Of a stretch of DNA of 64,000 nt, positions 29,121 through 39,007 are shown in pieces. Each line of letters starts with the position of its first letter. The first letter of the stretch is position 1. Source of the stretch: Halobacillus litoralis (lineage in GTDB: Bacteria; Bacillota; Bacilli; Bacillales; Halobacillaceae); NCBI RefSeq assembly GCF_020171725.1, contig NZ_JAIVAJ010000001.1, positions 124,001 to 188,000 on the forward strand, read 5' to 3'. A program made the translations under genes and the position numbers. The notes below the pieces were generated by a model. It searched no databases, was not told the origin of the DNA, and saw only the letters and a program-made list of their open reading frames with translations.

Positions 29121-29897
29121 CTAAGACTGAATAATATCAGTCAGCGCATTTTTTAATTTGTAGATGGCTTTCGCATGAATTTGTGAGATCCGTGATGTGG
29201 TAAGTTCCATGATTTGACCAATTTCGGTTAACGTCAGCTCTTCTTGATAAAAAAGAGTGATGACCATTTGTTCTTTTTCATTAAGCGACTGAATCTCTCT
29301 TTCAAGTTCTTCATAATTCTCAGACTGAATGACGGAGTCGGACGGTGTTGTCGTATGATGGTCAGGGATCGAATAGCCGATTCCTTCTTTATGCTCATCC
29401 TTGCCGTCTCTAGGTTTCTCTTCCATTGAAAGGACGTTAGCAAACAATGAATCTTTGATGGCTTCCTCCACATCACCTGATTTCATATCCAACACTTTCG
29501 CAATTTCTTCAGACGTTGCAGGGCGTTGATACTGTTGCTCCAGTTTCTCGGCGACTTGCTCTATTTTTTTCGTCCGGTCGCGCACAGAGCGCGGCAGCCA
29601 GTCTTCTTTTCTGAGACCATCCATGATCGACCCTCTAATTCGAAAGGATGCATAGGTGTCAAACTTCAGGTCACGCTTACGATCGAATTTCTTAAGCGCA
29701 TCATATAACCCGAGCATCCCCAGGCTTCTTACATCGTCTTTACTTACACTCTTGGGTAGATGGGCAGCGATTCGTTGAACGTGATAACTGACCAGGTAAT
29801 CATACTTCAACACCAGCTGATTCGCAGCTTCGTCGTCTTGATCGACGGTCCATAAATCCCATAATTGTTGTTCCTGAGGAGACAAACAGCTTGCCAT
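29121..29897 (-). CDS. sigD: RNA polymerase sigma factor SigD (FliA family)
   Basis: Flagellar/motility sigma-28 (258 aa), directing late flagellar, chemotaxis and autolysin genes. Region 2 (about 20-90) contains DVRSLGMLGLYDALKKFD and FDTYASFRIRGSIMDGLR. Region 3 follows, and region 4 (about 200-255) contains LTLTEIGQIMELTTSRISQI. GAGGAGG Shine-Dalgarno. Near the end of the fla/che operon as in B. subtilis, where distance from the promoter limits its expression. Confidence 0.97.
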   Translation of the reverse strand: MASCLSPQEQQLWDLWTVDQDDEAANQLVLKYDYLVSYHVQRIAAHLPKSVSKDDVRSLGMLGLYDALKKFDRKRDLKFDTYASFRIRGSIMDGLRKEDWLPRSVRDRTKKIEQVAEKLEQQYQRPATSEEIAKVLDMKSGDVEEAIKDSLFANVLSMEEKPRDGKDEHKEGIGYSIPDHHTTTPSDSVIQSENYEELEREIQSLNEKEQMVITLFYQEELTLTEIGQIMELTTSRISQIHAKAIYKLKNALTDIIQS

Positions 29898-29917
29898 CGA
29901 AATCCTCCTCGCTCCTT

Positions 29918-30274
29918 CTAGTCATTAGTTGTCTTCTGATTGTTTTCATCTTCATTTAATAACGAACGAATCATTTTAGATGTTTCTTCTGCTGTCACTT
30001 CTGTGCTTCCTTGTTCACTTTCAGATCCTGATTCACGGCTGCCGGTTTCTGGTTCACTTGTGCCTTCATCTTCCTTCGGTGTACGATCCTCGTTTTCTAT
30101 CGAGATGAGTCCCCAAATGATCCGTATGAGAAATGCAATGATAAAGAAACCAAAAAAACCGAGTGCTCCCCTGATCAGAGCGGTCTGCCAAACATTATCG
30201 GAGAGGGCTGACAGAAATGTAAAAAAGAATCCGAATAAGGCGATGAGAAGGTTGAACTTAATGGTTCCAGCCAT
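29918..30274 (-). CDS. Small membrane protein of unknown function between cheD and sigD
   Basis: 118 aa. Two predicted transmembrane helices (about residues 5-24 and 31-54) are followed by an acidic, Ser/Glu-rich cytoplasmic or external tail (55-118). The start codon overlaps the cheD stop by one base (TAATG) with GAGAGGTGA before it, so it is translationally coupled. B. subtilis has no gene here (cheD and sigD are adjacent). I do not recognise a family; the position suggests a motility or sigma-D connection, which is inference. Confidence 0.75.
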   Translation of the reverse strand: MAGTIKFNLLIALFGFFFTFLSALSDNVWQTALIRGALGFFGFFIIAFLIRIIWGLISIENEDRTPKEDEGTSEPETGSRESGSESEQGSTEVTAEETSKMIRSLLNEDENNQKTTND

Positions 30275-30771
30275 TAAATCGTCACCTCTCCATGATTCAC
30301 CTTACGGATGTGAAGTTGAGCTGTCGCCGGATCGAATACAATGGTCCGACCACTTTTTCCTCCCACATCTTCAGAGATAATCGGGATGTTGAATTGTGTG
30401 AGCTTCTTTTTGACCGCTTCTATATTTCTCGGACCGATCCGCATCATGTCGCTTGAGGACTTGAACGTGAACATTTGAGCTCCTCCTGCAAGCTTTGCTT
30501 TCAATCGGTATTTCGATGCGCCTTTTTCTAGAAGCATCTCAAGAAGGTCATCCATCGCTGTATCCGCATATTTATAACGGTTGATGGTCCCCTGCTTGGC
30601 CATCGTAGAGTCAGGAAGCATAACATGCGCCATTCCGGCCAGCTGCTTCCGTTCGTCATATACAACAGCTCCAACACAAGACCCAAGGCCGGATGTGCGG
30701 ATTTTATCGGGGATTGCCCCAAGCTTTACATCGGCTATGCCGACTTTAACGATTTGAAGAACTTCAGTCAT
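30274..30771 (-). CDS. cheD: Chemoreceptor glutamine deamidase CheD
   Basis: 165 aa enzyme that deamidates specific Gln residues of methyl-accepting receptors and binds CheC. The catalytic Cys lies in TSGLGSCVGAVVYDE, with the His in GMAHVMLPDS, and AKLAGGAQMF and the VGGKSGRTIVFDP region are conserved. Overlaps the cheC 3' end by 8 nt. Confidence 0.96.
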   Translation of the reverse strand: MTEVLQIVKVGIADVKLGAIPDKIRTSGLGSCVGAVVYDERKQLAGMAHVMLPDSTMAKQGTINRYKYADTAMDDLLEMLLEKGASKYRLKAKLAGGAQMFTFKSSSDMMRIGPRNIEAVKKKLTQFNIPIISEDVGGKSGRTIVFDPATAQLHIRKVNHGEVTI

Positions 30772-31399
30772 GGCTCTGCACTCCTAATGCTTTGAACAGA
30801 GGATCGTAGGAGTTCGGATCAGGGAATAAGAAGAAGTGTCCTTTAATCGCTTCTGCATCGCTGTGTTCTGTATCTGTAAGCGACGTGTCAATCACGATTG
30901 CCTGATCGCTCACTTGAGACAGCTCAATCAACCCAAAGCTTAAAATAGCACCGACCATGTCCAAAGTCAGTGATGGTACGGATGGATGCAAATCAAGGTG
31001 TGTAAAATCAGATAACGCCGTCAAGTATGAGCCGGATAAAATGTTTCCAAGCTCCTGCAAAGCGCTTACAGCCATCTCATCATCAGGGTTGAATACATCT
31101 GTTTTCATGCCGGTCATCCGTTCTACAAATTCCTCTCCCTGTTCAGGAGAGAGAATGAAAAACATGCTGCCCGGTGCTTCACCTTCTATTCTGAGAAAAA
31201 CACTGACGACTTCTTTTTCCGCACCGCCTGCAAGCTCCATTACTTCGTCAAACTCGACGAGCCGCACAGCTGGAACGTGCATATCCACCTTTTTGTTGAG
31301 CAGCTTGGATAAAGCTGTAGCAGCATGGGCAGCGCCGATATTTCCGACTTCTTTCAGCACATCTAGATGAATGTCGGTAAAGCGTTGACTAAATGACAT
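30764..31399 (-). CDS. cheC: CheY-P phosphatase CheC
   Basis: 211 aa. Two homologous CheC/FliY phosphatase segments are visible, LKEVGNIGAAHAATALSKLL and LQELGNILSGSYLTALSDF, each with the E..N catalytic pair. Ends GVQSHD. ATG 31399 is chosen because it gives the B. subtilis-like N-terminus (MSFSQRFTDIHLDVLKEVGN); the longer frame overlaps cheW. Works with CheD in the B. subtilis-type adaptation system. Confidence 0.95.
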   Translation of the reverse strand: MSFSQRFTDIHLDVLKEVGNIGAAHAATALSKLLNKKVDMHVPAVRLVEFDEVMELAGGAEKEVVSVFLRIEGEAPGSMFFILSPEQGEEFVERMTGMKTDVFNPDDEMAVSALQELGNILSGSYLTALSDFTHLDLHPSVPSLTLDMVGAILSFGLIELSQVSDQAIVIDTSLTDTEHSDAEAIKGHFFLFPDPNSYDPLFKALGVQSHD

Positions 31400-31403
31400 T
31401 TTC

Positions 31404-31871
31404 TTAAACGTCCATTTCCTGTAGTTGCTTGACGTCATCTCCTGATAAGACTTTGGACATATTCAAGAGAATGAGCAAGCGCTGTTCAAATTTCACGACA
31501 CCTTGTATATATTCCGCTTCGACCGTACCCACTACCTCTGGTGGTGGCTCTATCGAATCTTCTTCGATGTCAAGAACGTCGTTTGCGGCATCGACAATCA
31601 ATCCGACATTCATCCCGTTGATCGTAACAGTGATAATCCGGGTTTGCTCCGAATCTTCAACGGACTCAAGACCGAACCTTTCTCTGAGGTCGATGATCGG
31701 CGTCACGACCCCTCTTAGGTTAATCACTCCTTTAACAAAAGAAGCGGTTCTCGGAACACGCGTGTAGGTCATCATACGTTCAATCGACCCGACACGGTCA
31801 ACAGGAATCGTGTACTCTTCATCCTGCAGTTGAAAAACGATTACTTTGATCATGGTTTTCTCTTCTGTCAT
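31404..31871 (-). CDS. cheW: Chemotaxis coupling protein CheW
   Basis: 155 aa SH3-like adaptor linking receptors to CheA. FQLQDEEYTIPVDRVGSIER, TYTRVPRTASFVKGVINLRG and the VTPIIDLRERFGL segment are typical. GGGAG precedes the ATG. Sits between cheA and cheC. Confidence 0.97.
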   Translation of the reverse strand: MTEEKTMIKVIVFQLQDEEYTIPVDRVGSIERMMTYTRVPRTASFVKGVINLRGVVTPIIDLRERFGLESVEDSEQTRIITVTINGMNVGLIVDAANDVLDIEEDSIEPPPEVVGTVEAEYIQGVVKFEQRLLILLNMSKVLSGDDVKQLQEMDV

Positions 31872-31886
31872 TTGCTCCCACTCCTT

Positions 31887-33935
31887 TTATTTGATCAGGG
31901 CATTACTATCGAGGATAAGCGCAACCTGTCCGTCACCTAGTATCGTTGCCCCTGAGATGGCGAATACGCCGGATAGATAGTCTCCTAGAGATTTAAGAAC
32001 GACCTCCTGTTGACCAATAAAGGAATCTACTACGAGGCCAGCCATCTTATCTCCTTTTCTCACAATGACAAGCGAATAATAGTCGTCCGCCTCTACCGTT
32101 TCCGGCACTTCGAAAATATCCTTCAAGAAGACCAGCGGAACAACTTTACCTCGGAAGTCGATGACTTTCTTATTATGTGCATGCATAATGTCTTCTTTTT
32201 TCACGATTGCTGTTTCAATAATGGAAGACAGGGGAACCGCGTATTTCTCTTTTTGGACTTCCACGAGCATGACAGAGATAATGGATAAGGTCAGCGGAAG
32301 CTGGATGGAAAAGACACTTCCCTGATCGACAGCGGAATCGATGCTGATGTTCCCACCAAGCGACTCGATCGTATTCTTAACAACATCAAGTCCGACTCCT
32401 CTTCCAGATACATCAGAAATTTGGTCAGCTGTTGAAAAGCCACTGGACATGATCAGCTCAAACACTTGTTTATCATTCATGTTGGCCGCCTGCTCTTCAG
32501 TCACAACTCCGTTGTTAACCGCCTTTTCAATCACTTTCTCTCGCTTAATTCCTCCACCGTCATCACTGATTTCAATAAATACATGATTTCCGCTATGATA
32601 AGCCTTCAGTTCGAGCGTTCCTGTCTCGGGCTTCCCTTTTGCAAGACGCTCTTCCGGACTTTCCACTCCGTGATCAAGGGCATTTCGGATCAAGTGGACA
32701 AGCGGATCACCGATTTCATCAATAACGGTACGGTCAAGCTCCGTCTCCGCTCCGACAATCTGAAGATCGATTTTCTTATTCAAATCACGTGACAGCTGCC
32801 TCACCATTCTTGGGAAACGGTTGAACACCTGCTCGATCGGCACCATGCGCATGTTTAGAATAATGCTTTGCAGGTCTCCTGAGATCCGGCTCATCCGTTC
32901 CACCGTTTCCTGCAGTTCATTATGATTCAACTCGTTCGAGATCTGTTCGAGGCGGCCTCGGTCGATGACGAGTTCTTCGAATAGGTTCATCAGCACATCA
33001 AGCCGATCGATGTTGATTCGGATCGTCTTATTGGCGACCTGCTTCGTCTCTTTCGGCTCTTCTTTCGGCTTCTCTTCCTGTTTCTTCTCTGGTTTTGTTG
33101 CAACGGCCGTTGCCGTTTGTGTCCCGCTACTAGATTCCTCCTGAACCGGTTCAGGTTGGCTTTCCGTATCTTCACGAACGGAGAATTCCTTGGCTTCCAC
33201 CTGATCAATCTCTGATACTTTATGAATCTTGGAAACGACTTCTTCCTGCTCGGCTGCCGTAACGAGAAGAACCGTGAAACGAGTATCGAACTCTTCATTT
33301 TCCAGTTGCTCAACAGCTGGTTCTGATTTCACGACCTCTCCGAGCTGTTCTAAAACTTCAAAAACCATGTAGACACGGGCTGCCTTCAGCATGCAGTCTT
33401 CCCTCAGCGAAACGGAGATTTCAAAGTTATGGAGGTTCTGATCGGCTGACTGTTCAAGAACCGCCATGGTAAATTCGTCTACTTCAAGTTTTGTCTCTTC
33501 ATTATGTACGTCTTCAGAAGCTGATTCGGTCTGTTGAAGAGCATCTGCTACCGCCTCACCTTGTTCAATGGCATACAGCTTGGCAACGACTGTTTCGACG
33601 TTCCTCTCACCTTGACCACCTTCTGAAATATCCACGACCATCGCCTCAAGGTCATCGACAGAATCAAAGACGACGTCCAGTACACTCTCGTCGACCTGGA
33701 TTTTTTCGTTTCGGATTAAATCGAGAACGTTTTCCATCTGGTGCGTCAGGTTGGCAAGGTCCTGGTATCCCATTGTTGCTGCCATTCCTTTCAACGTATG
33801 CGCTGAGCGGAAAACTTCGTTGACAATGGGAAGGTCATTGGGGTTTTGCTCAAGCTTCAATAAGTTATCGTTGATTGCTTGTAAGTGTTCTTTACTTTCA
33901 TCAATAAAGACTTCTAAATATGGGTTGTTATCCAA
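31887..33935 (-). CDS. cheA: Chemotaxis histidine kinase CheA
   Basis: 682 aa sensor kinase that phosphorylates CheY and CheB. P1 HPt domain with phosphoacceptor His46 (FRSAHTLKGMAATMGY); P2 region (about 165-265) in an acidic linker; P3 dimerisation (about 300-365); P4 kinase with HLIRNALDHGVESPEERL, DDGGGI and GRGVGLDVV; P5 CheW-like domain to the C-terminus. The start is TTG 33935, supported by GAGGGGGA 7 nt upstream and alignment of the N-terminus. Confidence 0.97.
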   Translation of the reverse strand: MDNNPYLEVFIDESKEHLQAINDNLLKLEQNPNDLPIVNEVFRSAHTLKGMAATMGYQDLANLTHQMENVLDLIRNEKIQVDESVLDVVFDSVDDLEAMVVDISEGGQGERNVETVVAKLYAIEQGEAVADALQQTESASEDVHNEETKLEVDEFTMAVLEQSADQNLHNFEISVSLREDCMLKAARVYMVFEVLEQLGEVVKSEPAVEQLENEEFDTRFTVLLVTAAEQEEVVSKIHKVSEIDQVEAKEFSVREDTESQPEPVQEESSSGTQTATAVATKPEKKQEEKPKEEPKETKQVANKTIRINIDRLDVLMNLFEELVIDRGRLEQISNELNHNELQETVERMSRISGDLQSIILNMRMVPIEQVFNRFPRMVRQLSRDLNKKIDLQIVGAETELDRTVIDEIGDPLVHLIRNALDHGVESPEERLAKGKPETGTLELKAYHSGNHVFIEISDDGGGIKREKVIEKAVNNGVVTEEQAANMNDKQVFELIMSSGFSTADQISDVSGRGVGLDVVKNTIESLGGNISIDSAVDQGSVFSIQLPLTLSIISVMLVEVQKEKYAVPLSSIIETAIVKKEDIMHAHNKKVIDFRGKVVPLVFLKDIFEVPETVEADDYYSLVIVRKGDKMAGLVVDSFIGQQEVVLKSLGDYLSGVFAISGATILGDGQVALILDSNALIK

Positions 33936-33949
33936 TTCTATTTCCCCCT

Positions 33950-35005
33950 CTAATGTCCGATTGCTTTGAGTAAGCGACGGCTGATTTCTGAAACGGGTAC
34001 AATTTCATCGGCCAGTCCAGATTTGATGACGGCTTTCGGCATCCCGAACACGATACACGATTCTTCTGCTTCCGCAATAGAATGCGTGTCCGGCTTGTTC
34101 TTTTTCAACTCCATCAGACCTTCTGTCCCATCGGCGCCCATTCCTGTCATGATGACAGAGAATACTTGCATTTCCTCCAAATGGGCAAGGGACTGAAACA
34201 TGCGGTTGACGGAAGGGCGATGCCCGTAAAGAGGTTCGGTCTCGTCAAGCTCAACAACCAACCGCCCATCTCGCTGAACGACCGTCATGTGCTGTCCACC
34301 TGGTGCGATATAAGCGTGACCATTTTGTAAAATGTCGCCATGAGACGCTTCTTTTACCGTGATGGAAGCCTGCCTGTTCAATCGTTCGGCTAGAGAATGG
34401 GTAAACCCTTTGGGCATATGCTGAACGATCAGGACAGGTGCAGGAAGGTTCGTAGGAAGATTCGTTATGACCGTATCCAGAGCTCTTGGGCCACCTGTCG
34501 ATGTACCGATAGCGATGATCGGGGCCTTATTCAAACGTGTCGGTTTCTTGACGACTTTCGTATAGGGTGCGGAGGAAGCAGGAGTTTTAGAAGCATTCCC
34601 TACTTTCGCCTTGCCTGCAATCAGTACTTTCCTCACAACCTGATCTTCAACCTTCTCCATATCTAATGATATCGGCCCGGATGGCTTTTGTATAAAGTCG
34701 ATTGCCCCAAGTGTGATGGCCTTAATCGTACTCTCTGCCCCCTGCTTTGTAAGGCTTGAGACCATCACAACCGGAACCGGACACTCTTCCATGATTCTCT
34801 CCAAAGCCTCCAAACCGTCCATTTGAGGCATCTCAACATCCAGTGTGACGACATCCGGCGACAGCGTTCCGATCTTCTTCAAGCCGTCTTTCCCGTTACG
34901 AGCGGTGCCCACTACTTCTATTCTGTAATCTTTATTCAACATGTCGGATAAGATTTTTCTCATAAATGCCGAATCATCGACAATAAGCACTCTTATTTTT
35001 TTCAT
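33950..35005 (-). CDS. cheB: Protein-glutamate methylesterase CheB
   Basis: 351 aa. The N-terminal receiver domain (VLIVDDSAFMRKIL; phospho-Asp in DVVTLDVEMPQMDG) is joined to the C-terminal methylesterase, with Ser in AIGTSTGGPRAL, His in VQHMPKGFT and Asp in MTGMGADGTEG. Demethylates receptors. ATG 35005 with GAGAGGTC upstream, 1 nt after the flhG stop. Confidence 0.97.
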   Translation of the reverse strand: MKKIRVLIVDDSAFMRKILSDMLNKDYRIEVVGTARNGKDGLKKIGTLSPDVVTLDVEMPQMDGLEALERIMEECPVPVVMVSSLTKQGAESTIKAITLGAIDFIQKPSGPISLDMEKVEDQVVRKVLIAGKAKVGNASKTPASSAPYTKVVKKPTRLNKAPIIAIGTSTGGPRALDTVITNLPTNLPAPVLIVQHMPKGFTHSLAERLNRQASITVKEASHGDILQNGHAYIAPGGQHMTVVQRDGRLVVELDETEPLYGHRPSVNRMFQSLAHLEEMQVFSVIMTGMGADGTEGLMELKKNKPDTHSIAEAEESCIVFGMPKAVIKSGLADEIVPVSEISRRLLKAIGH

Positions 35006-35006
35006 A

Positions 35007-35873
35007 TCATGACCTCTCGAATACAAATCGTTTTAATTTGGATAAAAACGAGGGAACTTCCTCAAACGTAGGTTCCACTTCATAGTCGGAAAGATAGTGA
35101 TCAACGACATCCGTCATGGCGCGACTCGCTTTACACGTCGGGTGAGCGAGCACGAAAGGCTGTTGGCGGTTCACAGATTTAAGTACGGACCTGTCATCCG
35201 GAATGACGCCGAGTGACGTAACCTGTTTCATCAGGAAGCGATCGACGACGGTTTCTAGCCTCTTGAATGAAGAGTCCGACTTTTCCTTAAGAGAGCGGTT
35301 GACGAGAATGGAGATGGGTAATTGCTCATCAATCCGTACAAGATGTTTGATCATCGCATAGGCATCCGTGATAGACGTCGGTTCGGGCGTCGTTACAACA
35401 AACGCCTCATCCGCTGCCGAAATGAAGTTGAGGCTGTCATTCGTCGCTCCTGCTCCCATATCAAATAGAATAAAGTCAAAGGAAGTCAGGATGCTTTCGA
35501 ATTGAGACTGAAAATGTTTAAATTTCGCCTGATCGAGTTGAAAGACATCGGAAAGACCTGAGCCTCCTGCAATATACGACAAATTCTCTGGTCCTGATTC
35601 AATAATATCATGGATCGAATGGCCATGGTGAAATAGGTCCACAAAGGAGTATTTGGGCGAAACACCAAGCAGTATATCGATATTCCCCATGCCAATATCC
35701 ATGTCGATAATCAGAACCTTTTTATCTTGCTGCAGGAGCTTCAAGGCGAAGTTGATGGTGAAATTCGATTTTCCCACCCCGCCTTTTCCGCTGGAGACGG
35801 CTACGGTCCGCGCTTTCTTTGTTCCGTGCTTTTCTTTCAAACGACTGCGCAGACGCTCGGCCTGATCACTCAT
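35007..35873 (-). CDS. flhG: Flagellar number regulator FlhG (YlxH), MinD-like ATPase
   Basis: 288 aa ParA/MinD-type ATPase pairing with FlhF to control flagellar number and placement and C-ring assembly. An N-terminal helix (QAERLRSRLKEKHG, carrying FlhF-stimulating arginines) precedes the deviant Walker A SSGKGGVGKSNFTIN, IDMDIGMGNIDILLG, and FDMGAGATN. ATG 35873 follows GGAGGG and overlaps flhF by 8 nt. Confidence 0.96.
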   Translation of the reverse strand: MSDQAERLRSRLKEKHGTKKARTVAVSSGKGGVGKSNFTINFALKLLQQDKKVLIIDMDIGMGNIDILLGVSPKYSFVDLFHHGHSIHDIIESGPENLSYIAGGSGLSDVFQLDQAKFKHFQSQFESILTSFDFILFDMGAGATNDSLNFISAADEAFVVTTPEPTSITDAYAMIKHLVRIDEQLPISILVNRSLKEKSDSSFKRLETVVDRFLMKQVTSLGVIPDDRSVLKSVNRQQPFVLAHPTCKASRAMTDVVDHYLSDYEVEPTFEEVPSFLSKLKRFVFERS

Positions 35874-36960
35874 AAACGAAACCCTCCACAACTTGACGGG
35901 ACAGCCTCATTGGTGTCGCTTCTACAATGTCATCCGGTACGTCCTGACCATTTGTGAAATAGGCAACCCCGATTCTTTCTTGCATGACCATATTCAAGGC
36001 GCTTCCATACGTAGACGTCTCATCCATTTTTGTGAAGATGAACTGCTCGATCGGCAGGTGCGCAAACTGATGATAGATGTCCTGCATGTCCTTGTACTTG
36101 CTCGTTAAGGACAGGACCAAATAGGTTTCTGTATTGGAATTGAAGTCGAGCAGCTCCCCCAGCTCCTTGACATAGGAAGGGTCCCTGAAATTACGACCAG
36201 CTGTGTCGACGTACACAACATCATACTCTTTGAATTTCTCTCTGGCGGCCGCATAGTCTTCCATGTTATAAGCAACCTCAATCGGAATGTCCAGAATACC
36301 GGCGTACGTTTTCAGCTGCTCGATGGCTGCAATACGATACGTATCTGTTGTAATCAAAGCGACCTTCATGTTCTTGTTCAGCGCTGAATCAGCGGCAAGT
36401 TTGGCAACAGTCGTCGTCTTTCCGACACCCGTCGGACCGACGAGGTGGACGAACGGCTTGTAGACATCGGGCTTCCCAAACGACAGGTCCTTCATACGAC
36501 CGTATATATGTTTGACAACTCTATTGTCGATCGGTTCGTCTGTGAGCGTATTCTCTGCCACTTCCTCCACCCACTCTTTGGCAAGTGCTTCTTCCACATC
36601 CTGCGCAAGGAGGTGATGATAAACGTCTTCGAATCCTTCAGGAATAGGTTCTGTTTCCTGGTTCTTCACGAGGGACTTCAGAGACTGCAGCTCTTTCATG
36701 ATTTCTGAATTGCCTTTTGGTTCTTCGGAAGCGAGCGGCATCGGCGGTGCTTTCGGTGTCGTATCTTTTTTCGGCTTCGGCGTCCGGTCAATAGGATCTA
36801 CGGCCGCGATCACTTCCGTTTGATTCTTTTTAAACAGACCCATAAATCCACCGGTTTTAACGACCTTCTCATTCAAGATCACGGCGTTCGGACCGAGTTC
36901 TTTTTTGACTTTCTTCATGACTTCCGGCATGGAAGGAGCTTGAAATTTCTTTACCTTCAT
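35866..36960 (-). CDS. flhF: Flagellar biosynthesis SRP-type GTPase FlhF
   Basis: 364 aa. The N-terminal basic region (MKVKKFQAPSMPEVMKKVKK) and proline-rich linker lead into the N and G domains: P-loop [30 protein letters not shown], and FTKMDETSTYGS. Determines flagellar placement with FlhG. Start overlaps the flhA stop by 4 nt. Confidence 0.96.
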   Translation of the reverse strand: MKVKKFQAPSMPEVMKKVKKELGPNAVILNEKVVKTGGFMGLFKKNQTEVIAAVDPIDRTPKPKKDTTPKAPPMPLASEEPKGNSEIMKELQSLKSLVKNQETEPIPEGFEDVYHHLLAQDVEEALAKEWVEEVAENTLTDEPIDNRVVKHIYGRMKDLSFGKPDVYKPFVHLVGPTGVGKTTTVAKLAADSALNKNMKVALITTDTYRIAAIEQLKTYAGILDIPIEVAYNMEDYAAAREKFKEYDVVYVDTAGRNFRDPSYVKELGELLDFNSNTETYLVLSLTSKYKDMQDIYHQFAHLPIEQFIFTKMDETSTYGSALNMVMQERIGVAYFTNGQDVPDDIVEATPMRLSRQVVEGFVYE

Positions 36961-38990
36961 GCGACATTCACCACCCCTACACTTTGAACCTCTGCACTTG
37001 GTTCTAGTTCGTTATATGACAACACGACGACCTGCGGTAAGAATCGGTCCAATAGTTGTTTCACATACATTCTGACAGCTGGCGAGCATAAAAGGATGGC
37101 CGTTTCTTCCTGCAGCGACATCTGCTCGACTTGCTCAGCAACAGCACTGATGATGGTCTGTTGTGATTCTGGGTCCAGTGCAAGGTAGCTGCCATGTTCG
37201 GTCTGCTGAATATTCTCAGCAATTAATTTTTCAACTTTTCCGGAAACGGTAATGACTTTGATGCTCGCGTCTTCTTTCATATACTGCGACGTAATTTGAG
37301 CAGCCAGTGCCTGCCTTGCGTATTCTGCAAGCAGTTCTGTATCGTTGGTCATCTTGCCGAAGTCAGCCAGCGTCTCGAAAATGACCGGCATATTTTTGAC
37401 CGAGACATTCTCCCTAAGAAGCTTCGCGAGTACTTTTTGGACATCGCCGATCGTTAAAGGATCGGGTGTGACTTCTTCGACGAGAATCGGATAGGATTCC
37501 TTCAAGTGATCGATGAGCTGCTGGGTTTCCTGTCGTCCGAGCAGCGCATGGGCGTGCTGTTTAATGACTTCTGTAATGTGAGTGGATACGACGGAAGGTG
37601 GGTCTACGACTGTGTAGCCCGATAGTTCAGCTTCGTCCTTCTGGTCTTCAGCGATCCATTTCGCTGGAAGCCCGAACGCAGGTTCCTGTGTATCAATTCC
37701 ATCGATAAAGTCATCTTCATCCCCAGGACTCATGGCCAGATAATGATCCAGGAGCAGTTCCCCCTGCGCAACTTTGTTCCCTTTTACCTTCAAACGGTAC
37801 TCATTCGGACCGAGTTGAATGTTATCCCTTATCCGGACAACGGGAATCACGATTCCAAGCTCGATAGCAAGCTGCCTTCGGATCATGACAATACGGTCCA
37901 GCAGATCGCCGCCCTGGTTTGTATCGGCGATGGGAATGAGAGCATAACCGAACTCGAATTCAATCGGATCCATCGAAATCAGATTCACAACGTTCTCTGG
38001 CGATTTCATTTGATCGCCTTCTGCTTCATCCAATTCTTCCGGCTCTTCTTCCTCTTCTTCGTCTTCTTTTCTAGAGAGCCACCACCCTCCGAATATGAGA
38101 ACGCCTGCAATCAGCGTCGTCAGATATATGGGAATGGGGGTCAGACCAAGCAGGAAGATAGTACCTCCTGCGATGTATAAAAGCTTCGGATATCGAAGAA
38201 GTTGTGCTGTTACATCTGTTCCGAGGTTCCCCTCCGAAGCGACACGCGTCACGACGATCCCTGTCGCTGTTGAAATCAACAAGGCCGGGATTTGACTGAC
38301 CAGTCCGTCGCCGACGGTCAAGCGCATAAACGTATCGATGGCTTCCGTAAAGGACAACCCCATTTGGACCATTCCGATGATCAGTCCGAATATAATATTG
38401 ATAAGAACGATAATAATTCCGGCAATGGCATCTCCTTTTACGAATTTACTGGCACCATCCATCGCTCCGTAGAAATCCGCTTCGTGCTCGATTTTCTGAC
38501 GGCGCTCTTTCGCTTGATGTTCGTTGATCATTCCGGCATTCAAGTCGGCATCGATACTCATCTGCTTACCCGGCATCGCATCAAGGGTGAAACGCGCTGC
38601 CACTTCGGAAACACGTTCAGCCCCTTTTGTAATGACAAGAAACTGAATGATGACGAGGATTGTGAAGACCACGAATCCGACTAGAGCGTTTCCGCCGATT
38701 ACGAATGTACCGAATGTTTCAATGACTTGACCTGCCTGCCCCTCAGACAAAATCGACCGCGTCGTCGAAACGTTCAGTCCTAGACGAAATAACGTCATGA
38801 GTAAGAGTAAGGTAGGAAATACGGCGAATTTCAGCGCTTCGTCCATATTCATGGAAACCAACACGACCATAAGCGCCAGTGAGATATTGACCAATATTAA
38901 AAAACTAAGGAGCCACCCAGGTAACGGGATGACGAGCATGACGATAATTAAAATAACGCCTAATAATACAGATAAATCTCTTGCTGACAT
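36957..38990 (-). CDS. flhA: Flagellar export gate protein FlhA
   Basis: 677 aa. Eight N-terminal transmembrane helices (about 1-310), containing the conserved FHIPEP loop signature RFTLDAMPGKQMSIDADLNA, are followed by the large cytoplasmic chaperone-docking domain. An acidic linker (about 325-350, EEEEEPEELDEAEGD) joins them. ATG 38990; the GTG three codons before lies within the Shine-Dalgarno spacing. Forms the nonameric export ring with FlhB/FliPQR. Confidence 0.97.
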   Translation of the reverse strand: MSARDLSVLLGVILIIVMLVIPLPGWLLSFLILVNISLALMVVLVSMNMDEALKFAVFPTLLLLMTLFRLGLNVSTTRSILSEGQAGQVIETFGTFVIGGNALVGFVVFTILVIIQFLVITKGAERVSEVAARFTLDAMPGKQMSIDADLNAGMINEHQAKERRQKIEHEADFYGAMDGASKFVKGDAIAGIIIVLINIIFGLIIGMVQMGLSFTEAIDTFMRLTVGDGLVSQIPALLISTATGIVVTRVASEGNLGTDVTAQLLRYPKLLYIAGGTIFLLGLTPIPIYLTTLIAGVLIFGGWWLSRKEDEEEEEEPEELDEAEGDQMKSPENVVNLISMDPIEFEFGYALIPIADTNQGGDLLDRIVMIRRQLAIELGIVIPVVRIRDNIQLGPNEYRLKVKGNKVAQGELLLDHYLAMSPGDEDDFIDGIDTQEPAFGLPAKWIAEDQKDEAELSGYTVVDPPSVVSTHITEVIKQHAHALLGRQETQQLIDHLKESYPILVEEVTPDPLTIGDVQKVLAKLLRENVSVKNMPVIFETLADFGKMTNDTELLAEYARQALAAQITSQYMKEDASIKVITVSGKVEKLIAENIQQTEHGSYLALDPESQQTIISAVAEQVEQMSLQEETAILLCSPAVRMYVKQLLDRFLPQVVVLSYNELEPSAEVQSVGVVNVA

Positions 38991-39007
38991 AGGGGGCACT
39001 CCTTTCG

